NCBI GenBank assembly: GCA_017439615.1
Contig: JAFSIU010000066.1
Span: 1 to 7,855 of the forward strand
Source of the DNA: Bacillota bacterium
Lineage (GTDB): Bacteria; Bacillota; Dehalobacteriia; UBA4068
Length of the DNA: 7,855 nucleotides
Direction of reading: 5' to 3'
Positions 1 to 6,516 of the stretch are shown piece by piece (position 1 is the stretch's first letter; each line of letters begins with the position of its first letter). The translations under genes were made by a program, and so were the position numbers. Under the pieces are notes generated by a model that saw nothing but the letters and a program-made list of their open reading frames with translations, searched no databases and was not told the origin of the DNA.

Positions 1-189
1 ATTAATTGGTTTGAAAAGAAGCAGCTTAAGAAAGCAACCCTAACAGCCTCGGGCAAAAAGCGTTTGAAGGGGGTTAGGGGGTTGCAAGGGGGCCTAAGGG
101 GTTCGCAATCCCCCCTGGCCCCCTGCAAAAACAAATACAAATTTGACTCTTTTTTTAAAATAACTGTAGAAGCAAAACCAATACTCTAA
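1..189 (+). CDS. Possible 3' tail of a convergent plus-strand gene (doubtful)
   Basis: Frame 1 is open from the window edge to a TAA at 187-189, giving 62 residues that begin INWFEKKQLKKATLTASGKK. I do not recognise a family. The first 22 or so residues are lysine-rich and could be a genuine protein tail. The middle (residues 23-42) is simply the translation of the G/C-rich palindromic element and looks unnatural. The stop lies 6 bases before a symmetrical terminator hairpin, which is the layout expected for a gene converging on proS. The other two plus frames are closed early. Against it: no start is in the window, the G-rich stretch naturally lacks stops, and no domain is visible. This could equally be non-coding DNA. 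Confidence 0.2.
   Translation: MNWFEKKQLKKATLTASGKKRLKGVRGLQGGLRGSQSPLAPCKNKYKFDSFFKITVEAKPIL
67..128. repeat. G-rich palindromic intergenic element with G-quadruplex motif
   Basis: Two imperfect tandem copies (about 67-87 and 86-108) each start AAGGGGG and end in a GCAA. Four G-tracts at 69-73, 77-81, 88-92 and 98-101, with loops of 3, 6 and 5 bases, fit the classical G-quadruplex pattern on the plus strand. The right half also folds into a long hairpin. TTGCA (82-86) pairs with TGCAA (124-128). GGGGGCC (88-94) pairs with GGCCCCC (117-123). AGGGG (97-101) pairs with CCCCT (112-116). That is 17 base pairs with one bulged A and a TA bulge. Neither strand has a U-tract directly after the hairpin, so it is not a normal intrinsic terminator. 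The composition is unlike the surrounding AT-rich spacer and suggests a dispersed REP-like element, although only one copy is in this window. Confidence 0.6.
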
Positions 190-195
190 ACAAAT

Positions 196-227
196 AAACC
201 CCACATCAAATTATTAATGTGGGGTTT
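196..227 (-). terminator. Bidirectional intrinsic terminator closing the operon
   Basis: A perfect 11-bp inverted repeat, AAACCCCACAT (196-206) and ATGTGGGGTTT (217-227), encloses a 10-base A/T-rich loop. Read on the minus strand the stem is followed by TTTATTTGTTT, a good U-rich tail, 75 bases after the proS stop. Read on the plus strand the stem ends TTT and continues GCTTTAT, a weaker tail. The A-rich start and U-rich end of the stem are typical of a terminator serving two converging transcripts. Between it and proS (228-302) I see no other hairpin or gene. Confidence 0.85.
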
Positions 228-302
228 GCTTTATAATAACAACTGTTTTATGAACACCGACCATATGGCAGGAGCTTTTTGTTTTTGCTTGATAATACTA
301 TT

Positions 303-2012
303 CTATTTTACCAAGGCCTCGTTCACTGCATTGATGACATAGGGCACGACTTCGGCTACAGGAAGTGCAACGACCTCGCCTGTAGCGCGGAATTTGATTT
401 CTGCCAGACCTTCGGTCTGAACCTTTTTGCCCAAAGTGATGCGAATGGGATATCCGATAAGATCGGCATCATTGAATTTGACACCGGGGCGTTCCTTGCG
501 GTCATCAAGCACGGTTTCGATCTTTGCCTTTTTCAATTCGGTATACATTTCCTCAGAAAGCTTGATAAGCTCTTCATCCTTGTCATTGACAGGAACAACG
601 ATAACCTGATAGGGAGCGATTGCCATCGGCCAGATGATGCCATGCTCATCATGACTCTGTTCGATGACTGCTGCCATAGTGCGACCGACACCGATACCAT
701 AGCAGCCCATAACAAAGGGATGTTCAATACCTTCTTCATCAACGAAATTGGCATTCATGCTTGCGGAATATTTGGTGCGGAGCTTGAAGACCTGTCCGAC
801 CTCGATGCCGCGGGCCTTTTGCAGCTTGCCGCCGCAGCGGGGACAAACCTCGCCCTCTTCGACCATACGGATATCATAAATGATATCTGCATTATAGTCT
901 CTGCCGAGATTTACATTAAGCATATGATAATTATGCTTATTGGCACCGACAAGCTGATTGCTCATCTGTGCGACTTCTTCATCAATGACGATGCGGATAC
1001 CCTTGACGCCCACCGGTCCGATATAGCCCTTGGGGAGACCTTTGGCTTCCATAGCCTCTTCGGTTGCGAAAACAAGCTCCAGGCAGCCGAGAGCATTCTG
1101 CAGCTTGATCTCATTGATACGGCGATCCCCGCGTATCATAACGAGAACCATTTCTCCGTCAGCATCATAGACCATACTCTTGACGGTTTTGGAGGCAGGA
1201 AGACCGACAAATTCGGCAACTGCTTCAATAGTTGGACAATCAGGAGTAAGAATCTCCTCGATCTCTTTCATTTCTTCTTTTTCCAGAATTTCGGCAGGAA
1301 CTGCTGCAATTTCGGTGGAAGCGGCATAATCACAGGTATCGCAATAGAGGATTTCTGCTTCACCTGATTCTGCCAAAGCCATAAATTCATGGCTGCCCTT
1401 GCCTCCGATAGCACCGCTGTCTGCTTCAACAGGACGGAAATTGAGTCCGCAGCGGGAGAAAATGCGGCTATAAGCATCATAAGCCAGACGATAGCTGATA
1501 TCGAGACCCTCTTCATCGCGGTCAAAGGAATACATATCCTTCATAATGAATTCACGGCTGCGCATAAGTCCGAAGCGGGGACGGCGCTCATCGCGATATT
1601 TGTTCTGGATCTGATAGGGACGCAGAGGCAGCTGCTTGTAGGAGCGGATATCATTTTTGATAAGCCAGGTAATCATTTCCTCATGCGTGGGGCCAAGGCA
1701 GAAATTTCTGCCGTTTCTGTCCTGAATACGCCACATTTCCGCACCATAAACATTCCAGCGGCCCGATGCAAGCCAGATTTCTGCGGGATGCAGAATGGGC
1801 ATCATCATTTCCTGACCGCCGATCTCATCCATTTCTTCTCTGATGATCTCTTCGATTTTCTTCATTACGCGCCAGCTGAGCGGCATATAGGTATATAAAC
1901 CAGCTGCGATCTTGTGTATCATACCGGAACGCAGCATCAGCTGATGGCTGGCGATTTCCGCTTCTGCGGGGACCTCTCTCAATGTCGGAGCATATAATTG
2001 TGTTGCTCTCAT
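303..2012 (-). CDS. proS: Prolyl-tRNA synthetase, bacterial type with editing domain
   Basis: Charges tRNA-Pro with proline in the cytoplasm and clears mischarged alanine. The 569-residue length fits the ProS type with an editing insert between class II motifs 2 and 3. Visible in order are the class II core with TxE motif GPTHEE (107-112) and motif 2 RDERRPRFG (about 140-148). The YbaK-like editing insert spans about 225-395 and includes SKTVKSMV and RGDRRINEIK. Motif 3 is GIGVGR (439-444), and the anticodon-binding domain runs from about 465 to the end. Two CxxC pairs, C224/C227 and C390/C393, flank the insert and may bind zinc; B. subtilis and E. coli ProRS, as I recall them, lack them. I chose the ATG at 2012 over an in-frame TTG at 2018 because the AGGAGG site is only 4 bases from the TTG but 10 from the ATG, and family members begin MRxxQ. 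It is the last gene of the operon, 62 bases after ispG. Confidence 0.97.
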   Translation of the reverse strand: MRATQLYAPTLREVPAEAEIASHQLMLRSGMIHKIAAGLYTYMPLSWRVMKKIEEIIREEMDEIGGQEMMMPILHPAEIWLASGRWNVYGAEMWRIQDRNGRNFCLGPTHEEMITWLIKNDIRSYKQLPLRPYQIQNKYRDERRPRFGLMRSREFIMKDMYSFDRDEEGLDISYRLAYDAYSRIFSRCGLNFRPVEADSGAIGGKGSHEFMALAESGEAEILYCDTCDYAASTEIAAVPAEILEKEEMKEIEEILTPDCPTIEAVAEFVGLPASKTVKSMVYDADGEMVLVMIRGDRRINEIKLQNALGCLELVFATEEAMEAKGLPKGYIGPVGVKGIRIVIDEEVAQMSNQLVGANKHNYHMLNVNLGRDYNADIIYDIRMVEEGEVCPRCGGKLQKARGIEVGQVFKLRTKYSASMNANFVDEEGIEHPFVMGCYGIGVGRTMAAVIEQSHDEHGIIWPMAIAPYQVIVVPVNDKDEELIKLSEEMYTELKKAKIETVLDDRKERPGVKFNDADLIGYPIRITLGKKVQTEGLAEIKFRATGEVVALPVAEVVPYVINAVNEALVK

Positions 2013-2022
2013 ACTCAAACTT

Positions 2023-2028
2023 CCTCCT
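2023..2028 (-). promoter_or_regulatory. Ribosome binding site of proS
   Basis: A perfect AGGAGG on the minus strand. It lies 10 bases from the ATG at 2012 and only 4 bases from the alternative TTG at 2018, so it favours the ATG as the proS start. Confidence 0.8.
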
Positions 2029-2073
2029 GATATATGTAAATTTGATTTTTATACTATTCGCAGGCTTCTTTAT

Positions 2074-2103
2074 ATTATAACTCTTTTTCGGTGATTACTG
2101 CAA
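2074..2103 (-). promoter_or_regulatory. Candidate internal sigma-70/SigA promoter for proS
   Basis: On the minus strand a perfect -10 box, TATAAT (2074-2079), overlaps the ispG stop codon. A poor -35 candidate, TTGCAG (2098-2103), sits 18 bases upstream, inside the ispG 3' end. It would give proS its own transcript with a leader of about 55 bases. The -35 matches only three of six consensus bases, there is no TGn extension, and the region is AT-rich, so a chance match is quite possible. Confidence 0.25.
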
Positions 2104-3133
2104 GCAATACTCGCACTAAATCTTCCTGAGCATATTTTCCGATTATCTCACCCTTGGAAAAGAGCAAGCCTTCGCCCTTGCCGCAGGCAATTCCATAATC
2201 AGCCTCGCGTGCTTCACCGGGTCCGTTCACAGCACATCCCATCACAGCTATTTTCAAGGGTCTGGAAAGCTTTATTTCCTTCAATGCTCTTTCTGCATTC
2301 TCTGCCAGACCAATCAGATCACTTTCTGTTCTGCCGCAGGTTGGACAAGAGATTATTTCAAAGCTCTTGGGCTTGAGCTCCAAGGCATTCAGAATCTCTT
2401 TGGCCGCGGCAATTTCTTCCACAGGGTCAGCGGTAAGAGATACGCGTATAGTATCACCCAATCCCTCTGAGAGCAAAATCCCCAAAGCGACAGAGGATTT
2501 GACAGTGCCTTGTCTCAAACCACCCGCCTCGGTGAGTCCGAGATGCAAAGGATAATCACAAAGCCCGGCGATTTGCCTGTTCGCCTCAACTGTCAGCGGC
2601 ACACTTGATGCCTTGGCAGAAATTTTGATATCATAAAAGCCACATTTTTCAAGCATTGCTGCATGACGCATTGCTGATTCGGCAATACCCTGGGCAGTCA
2701 CTCCCTGATATTTTTCCAGAATATCCTTTTCCAAAGAGCCTCCGTTCACACCGATACGAATCGGTATGCCACTAGCCTTGGCAGCCTCAGCTACAGCTTG
2801 TACCCTTGCTTCGCCGCCAATATTTCCGGGATTAAGACGAATCGCCCCCACCCCTGCTTTGATTGAGGCAAGTGCCAGACGATAATCAAAATGAATATCC
2901 GCAACCAAGGGCAAGGGAGAGCGCTTGACAAGCAGCTTCAAAGCCTCGGCAGCTTCCGTATCGGGAACAGCCAGACGGCATATTTCACAGCCTGCCGCTG
3001 CCAAAGCTTCGATCTGGCGAAGAGAGCCTTCGATATCCGCAGTTTTGGTATTGAGCATTGATTGCACAGAAATGGGATGCTCGCTGCCGATACCTATATC
3101 TCCGATATATAATTGACGCGTTTTTCTACGCAT
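2075..3133 (-). CDS. ispG: 4-hydroxy-3-methylbut-2-en-1-yl diphosphate synthase (IspG/GcpE)
   Basis: Catalyses the reductive conversion of methylerythritol 2,4-cyclodiphosphate to HMBPP, the sixth enzyme of the seven-enzyme MEP isoprenoid pathway, using a [4Fe-4S] cluster. At 352 residues it is the usual length of the compact two-domain bacterial form without the plant-type insert. The N-terminal TIM barrel shows SVQSMLNTKTADIEG (22-36), VADIHFDYRLAL (77-88) and IRLNPGNIG (98-106). The C-terminal cluster domain carries the ligands C263 and C266 (SCPTCGRTE), C300 (VMGCAVNGPGEA) and E307, the expected set. The start ATG has an AAGGTGG site (3138-3144) only 4 bases away, somewhat close, so translation may be modest. 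It lies 66 bases after rseP; that gap holds a 9-bp stem-loop. The pathway partner dxr is two genes upstream in the same operon. Confidence 0.97.
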   Translation of the reverse strand: MRRKTRQLYIGDIGIGSEHPISVQSMLNTKTADIEGSLRQIEALAAAGCEICRLAVPDTEAAEALKLLVKRSPLPLVADIHFDYRLALASIKAGVGAIRLNPGNIGGEARVQAVAEAAKASGIPIRIGVNGGSLEKDILEKYQGVTAQGIAESAMRHAAMLEKCGFYDIKISAKASSVPLTVEANRQIAGLCDYPLHLGLTEAGGLRQGTVKSSVALGILLSEGLGDTIRVSLTADPVEEIAAAKEILNALELKPKSFEIISCPTCGRTESDLIGLAENAERALKEIKLSRPLKIAVMGCAVNGPGEAREADYGIACGKGEGLLFSKGEIIGKYAQEDLVRVLLAVITEKEL

Positions 3134-3167
3134 AAAACCACCTTAAACAATATCTTAAAAACTTTTA

Positions 3168-3196
3168 TATCGGACGATGTAAAGCACCGTCCGATA
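3168..3196 (-). promoter_or_regulatory. Intercistronic stem-loop between rseP and ispG
   Basis: A perfect 9-bp inverted repeat, TATCGGACG (3168-3176) and CGTCCGATA (3188-3196), has an 11-base loop. It begins 3 bases after the rseP stop in the direction of transcription. A TTTTT run follows on the minus strand, but about 7 bases beyond the stem rather than directly after it. It is therefore a poor intrinsic terminator and more likely a partial attenuator, an RNA 3'-end stabiliser or a processing site adjusting ispG/proS levels. The inverted repeat is clear; the function is inference. Confidence 0.55.
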
Positions 3197-3199
3197 ATT

Positions 3200-4213
3200 C
3201 TAATTGGCAATGAGTCTTAATATATCCTGATAGGTTATCACGACCATAAGCACCATCAAAAGAGCAAAGCCGATGAGGTTTATCATAGCTTCTTTATTGC
3301 GGTCCATAGGCTTGCCGCGTAGACCTTCGACTGCCAGCAGCACGATTTTGGAGCCATCAAGTGCGGGGAGAGGCAAAAGATTGACCACACCGAGATTGAC
3401 GCTCAAAATACCTACCAAAAGCAGCACATTGGCAAAGCCGACCTGCGCAACCTGACCAACCATAGTAACAATACCGACAGGACCTGCCACATCGGGAGCG
3501 ATCTGACCTGTCAGCATCTGCCAAAGGCTGACAACAAGCAATTTTGTATAATAAACAGTTTGCTCCATGCCCAATGCAATGGCACGGAAAAAGCCTGTGG
3601 TTTCTCTGCTGCCATTGATACCGATAAGCCAGGCATTCTGAGCTTCATCAAAATAAGGGGTGATGGTGAAGCTCAATTCCTCACCGTTTCTTTGTGCAAT
3701 CACAGAAAGAGGCTTGCCTGCTTCCTGCGCCTGAATGGTGCTGACCATTTGCTGCCAGCTGTTGATTTCGATATCATTGATCTCGACTATTCTGTCGCCT
3801 GCCATAATACCAGCAGCCGCCGCAGGAGAGCCTTCGATCGGATTGCCGACCACGCTGGAGGCAGAGGGAGTGCCAATAAGCATAAAGACAATGACAAAGG
3901 TAACCATAGCGGTTACAAAATTCATAAAAGGTCCCGAGAAAATAACCAGCATGCGCTGCCAGATGCTTTTTTGCATAAAGGAATCGGGAGCATAATTTTC
4001 CTCATCCTCACCAACCATTTGCACAAAGCCGCCAATGGGAAGCAGGCGCAAAGAATATTTTGTTCCGCCCTTGGTAAAATCAAAAAGCTTGGGGCCCATA
4101 CCAAGTGAAAACTCATAAACACCGATACCGCAAGCCTTGGCAGCGGCAAAGTGTCCCAATTCATGAGTGAAGATCAAAAGACCGAAAACCAGAATGGCAA
4201 TAATAATAGACAA
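3200..4213 (-). CDS. rseP: RseP/RasP-type site-2 intramembrane zinc metalloprotease
   Basis: A peptidase family M50 protease that cleaves membrane-embedded substrates such as anti-sigma factors and signal peptide remnants within the cytoplasmic membrane. The zinc motif HELGH (residues 17-21) lies in the first membrane segment. The second active-site motif, NLLPLPALDG (278-287), supplies the third ligand D286. In between are FSGPFMNF (92-99), one PDZ domain (about 120-200) with the usual GSPAAAAGIMAGDRI core, and AGPVGI (243-248). A last membrane helix spans about 310-330. There is one PDZ domain, against two in E. coli RseP; 337 residues is typical for Clostridia and Negativicutes. The start is TTG at 4213: it stands 8 bases from AAAGGAG, and no in-frame ATG lies between it and the zinc motif. 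The motif reads DGSKI rather than the commoner DGGRI. It lies 40 bases downstream of dxr. Its substrate cannot be told from this window. Confidence 0.95.
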   Translation of the reverse strand: MSIIIAILVFGLLIFTHELGHFAAAKACGIGVYEFSLGMGPKLFDFTKGGTKYSLRLLPIGGFVQMVGEDEENYAPDSFMQKSIWQRMLVIFSGPFMNFVTAMVTFVIVFMLIGTPSASSVVGNPIEGSPAAAAGIMAGDRIVEINDIEINSWQQMVSTIQAQEAGKPLSVIAQRNGEELSFTITPYFDEAQNAWLIGINGSRETTGFFRAIALGMEQTVYYTKLLVVSLWQMLTGQIAPDVAGPVGIVTMVGQVAQVGFANVLLLVGILSVNLGVVNLLPLPALDGSKIVLLAVEGLRGKPMDRNKEAMINLIGFALLMVLMVVITYQDILRLIAN

Positions 4214-4221
4214 AATTCAAG

Positions 4222-4228
4222 CTCCTTT
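4222..4228 (-). promoter_or_regulatory. Ribosome binding site fixing the TTG start of rseP
   Basis: AAAGGAG on the minus strand lies 8 bases from the TTG at 4211-4213. Good spacing, together with the need for the residues before HELGH, makes the TTG the true start. Confidence 0.8.
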
Positions 4229-4237
4229 CCAAATGGC

Positions 4238-4254
4238 AAACGGGAATTCCGTTT
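4238..4254 (-). other. Small inverted repeat in the dxr-rseP gap
   Basis: AAACGG (4238-4243) and CCGTTT (4249-4254) can pair around a 5-base loop, starting at the first base of the dxr stop codon. The 6-bp stem is short and is not followed by a U-tract in the direction of transcription. It may be a minor mRNA structure or chance; the inverted repeat itself is certain. Confidence 0.3.
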
Positions 4255-5411
4255 TATGCAAGCAGGCTGCGGGTAAGGCTTCTTGCCTCGGCATCTGCTT
4301 CTAAAATATATGACAAAGAATCGACTCTGATGCTGTCGAAGGAAGAGAGTATTTTTTCCAGATTGCGCGGGATATCCATAAACCCGATCCTGCCCTTCAA
4401 AAACTCATGTACAAGAACTTCATTGGCAGCATTGAGAGCAACGGTGGCACCGTCTCCGCGCTTGGCAGCTTCAAGTGCCAGCTCAAGACAAGGAAAATCG
4501 GAAATCATGCAAGGACGGAAGGTCAGAGTCTGCATCTGTGAAAAATCCATAAACTTGATAGGAGATGCAAAACGCTGCGGATAAGTCAGCGCATATTGAA
4601 TGGGCAGACACATATCAGGCTCGCTCAGAAGAGCAATGACTGCACCATCGCAATATTCAACCATGGAATGAACAATGCTTTCACGATGAATGATGGGCAA
4701 GATTTTTTCATAGGGCATATTGAACAAATGATGCGCTTCAATGATTTCCAGCCCCTTGTTCATCAATGTGGCACTATCCACCGTGATTTTGGGGCCCATC
4801 TTCCAGGTTGGATGACGAAGAGCATCGGCGGCGGTAACATTTTTCAGAGCATCTTTATTATACCCGAAAAAAGCTCCTCCGGATGCGGTAATAATGAGGC
4901 GGGAAATCTCTTCTTTTCTCCCCTGCAGGCATTGGAAGATCGCTGAATGCTCACTGTCCACAGGCAGCAGACTGATATTCTGTGCCTCTGCCTCGCGCAT
5001 AATAAGCTCGCCTGCTCCAACCAGAACCTCTTTATTGGCCAAAGCTATATCCTTGCCTGCCATAATAGCATTATATACAGGTTTCAAGCCTGCTATACCA
5101 GAGATCGCACCCAAAACGGTATCACATTCGGCAAAAGAAGCTGCTTCGCAAACGCCTTCCTCGCCCATAACGATACGGCAATCGATATCAGCAAGAGCGG
5201 CTTTCAATTCGTGATATTTGCTTTCATCTGCCAATGCCACTAGCTGTGGTTTGAATTCATGTGCCTGAGCAGCAATTTCTTCAACCTCATCAAATGCGGC
5301 CAAAGCAACTATTTCAAGCTCGGGATATTGCCTGCATACATCGAGGCTTTGTCTGCCGATAGAACCTGTAGAGCCAAGCAGAGATATTTTTTTGTTTTTT
5401 ATATCATTCAT
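4254..5411 (-). CDS. dxr: 1-deoxy-D-xylulose 5-phosphate reductoisomerase
   Basis: Rearranges and reduces DXP to 2-C-methyl-D-erythritol 4-phosphate with NADPH and a divalent metal, the committed MEP pathway step and the target of fosmidomycin. The 385-residue length is normal. The NADPH-binding GSTGSIG is at 13-19 and LANKE at 124-128. Metal ligands are D152 and E154 (PVDSEHSAIF) and E222 (TLMNKGLEIIEAH). Substrate phosphate and backbone contacts S177 (ASGG), H200, S213, N218 and K219 are all present, so the enzyme should be active. The active-site-flanking segment reads IHRESIVHS (241-249), where many homologues have HPQS, and DMCLP replaces the usual DMRxP. The ATG overlaps the preceding permease stop as ATGA (5408-5411). 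An AAAGAGG site (5422-5428) inside the permease gene lies 10 bases upstream, so translation of the two is probably coupled. Confidence 0.97.
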   Translation of the reverse strand: MNDIKNKKISLLGSTGSIGRQSLDVCRQYPELEIVALAAFDEVEEIAAQAHEFKPQLVALADESKYHELKAALADIDCRIVMGEEGVCEAASFAECDTVLGAISGIAGLKPVYNAIMAGKDIALANKEVLVGAGELIMREAEAQNISLLPVDSEHSAIFQCLQGRKEEISRLIITASGGAFFGYNKDALKNVTAADALRHPTWKMGPKITVDSATLMNKGLEIIEAHHLFNMPYEKILPIIHRESIVHSMVEYCDGAVIALLSEPDMCLPIQYALTYPQRFASPIKFMDFSQMQTLTFRPCMISDFPCLELALEAAKRGDGATVALNAANEVLVHEFLKGRIGFMDIPRNLEKILSSFDSIRVDSLSYILEADAEARSLTRSLLA

Positions 5412-6502
5412 TTGCCATTAACCTCTTTGATCGCCTGATATACACAAACGCACATTGCAAGCAGGATAGGTCCGAGAGCCAAGCCCCAAAGTCCGAAAAT
5501 GCGCATACCGACAAAGATACCCACCAAAGTGAGCAAGGGATGTAGACCTATATGATCACCGACAATTTTTGGCTGCAGACCATTTTTGATGATGACAAGA
5601 GCCGCCTGCAGGATCAGCAAGCCAAAGCCAAGGAAGAAATTGCCCTGAATGAAGCTGATTATGCACCATGGAGTGATGATGAGCGCAGGACCGACAATAG
5701 GCAGAATATCCAGAACACCACACAGAAGTCCAAGGCTCAATGCACCTTCGATGCCAAGGATAAAGAAGAAGATAATGCAGGTCAGCATTGAGATAAATAT
5801 CATTATCAGCTGAGCCACACAAAAGCCTCTGACAACCTCGGCAAAGCGATTATATATACGGAACACCTTATCCCTGTTTTTTTCAGGCAAAATTTTAACA
5901 AAACTTTCTGTCAGCCCTTTGTGATCGCGGCAGAAGAAAAAGAGCGCAACGAAGAAAACTATCACAAAGACAAAAGCAGCAGGAGTGGCGGAAATTATAT
6001 TAACAGTTCCGCTGGCAGCGGAAGACAGCAACTTGCCAAAATCAGAGAAAAGCGAACTGAGCCATTGCTGCAATTGGGCAATCTCTTCATCTGCGATATT
6101 AAAGAAAACAAGCTTATCCTGTATCCAATTCAGCGTATCGGGAATGACATAATAATATTGCGAGATATTGGCGGCTATATCAGTCAGTTCAACCCACAAA
6201 CGAGCACCTACCAAAGCCAACACAGTACCAATAAAACCAAAAGCAAGCAGCATGAGAATAATAACAGCCAGACTGCGCGGCATATGTAGCTTGGTATTGA
6301 AAAAATCAGTTGCACCATCGGAAATGATGGCGCAAAGCCATGCCAAAATAAAAGGCAGCGCCGCAATTATCACAAAATGCAAAACCTCACCGGCGGCAGG
6401 TAATCCCCAATAAAAAAGGACAACAAATGCCGCAAGCACGGTGAAGCAGAGCAATGCCTTATAAAGCATATTCAGACTTTTTTCATTATCCCAGTTTTTC
6501 AT
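5408..6502 (-). CDS. AI-2E family (YtvI-like) multi-pass membrane permease
   Basis: A 364-residue inner-membrane protein of the AI-2E transporter family (PF01594). It has about eight hydrophobic segments, near 13-33, 39-60, 77-100, 173-192, 227-250, 252-280, 285-305 and 320-358. A soluble amphipathic stretch lies between segments three and four, the usual layout of this family. The conserved C-terminal half shows DILPIVGPALIITPW (265-279) and QPKIVGDHIGLHPLLTL (310-326), then GLALGPI. These resemble the YtvI branch, named for a Bacillus sporulation membrane protein. The family name comes from autoinducer-2 export, but most members have no proven substrate; sodium/proton antiport is known for some. 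It follows cdsA by 12 bases and overlaps dxr by 4, so it is a true operon member. It is not part of the standard uppS-cdsA-dxr core. A role in envelope or lipid traffic is only a guess. Confidence 0.88.
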   Translation of the reverse strand: MKNWDNEKSLNMLYKALLCFTVLAAFVVLFYWGLPAAGEVLHFVIIAALPFILAWLCAIISDGATDFFNTKLHMPRSLAVIILMLLAFGFIGTVLALVGARLWVELTDIAANISQYYYVIPDTLNWIQDKLVFFNIADEEIAQLQQWLSSLFSDFGKLLSSAASGTVNIISATPAAFVFVIVFFVALFFFCRDHKGLTESFVKILPEKNRDKVFRIYNRFAEVVRGFCVAQLIMIFISMLTCIIFFFILGIEGALSLGLLCGVLDILPIVGPALIITPWCIISFIQGNFFLGFGLLILQAALVIIKNGLQPKIVGDHIGLHPLLTLVGIFVGMRIFGLWGLALGPILLAMCVCVYQAIKEVNGK

Positions 6503-6510
6503 TCCGACAA

Positions 6511-6516
6511 CTCCTT
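6511..6516 (-). promoter_or_regulatory. Ribosome binding site of the permease, overlapping the cdsA stop
   Basis: AAGGAG on the minus strand shares two bases with the TAA stop of cdsA (6515-6517) and sits 8 bases from the permease ATG. A ribosome terminating on cdsA would cover this site, which suggests coupled translation of the two membrane proteins. Confidence 0.7.

Noticed and set aside
82..128. The G/C-rich hairpin as an intrinsic terminator
   Set aside because: Stable stem, but the plus strand continues with an A-rich stretch and the minus strand with C-runs; no U-tract follows directly on either side.
279..1367. A 362-codon open frame on the plus strand opposite proS
   Set aside because: It lies entirely antisense to unmistakable proS coding sequence apart from a few codons, has no ribosome binding site worth the name, and its translation shows no domain. 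Its length reflects codon bias in proS.
1389..1898. A 169-codon open frame on the plus strand opposite the 5' half of proS
   Set aside because: Antisense to the ProRS catalytic core; no domain and no separate gene context.
2013..2018. TTG at 2018 as the proS start, adding Met-Ser
   Set aside because: Only 4 bases from the AGGAGG site, while the ATG at 2012 has a workable distance and matches the family N-terminus.
3134..3199. A promoter for ispG in the rseP-ispG gap
   Set aside because: A TTTACA box is present on the minus strand, but no -10-like hexamer lies at 16-19 bases from it; the nearest candidates are at 8 and 23 bases.
3560..4108. A 182-codon open frame on the plus strand opposite rseP
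   Set aside because: Antisense to the conserved PDZ and membrane parts of rseP; no recognisable domain in the translation, so a shadow frame.
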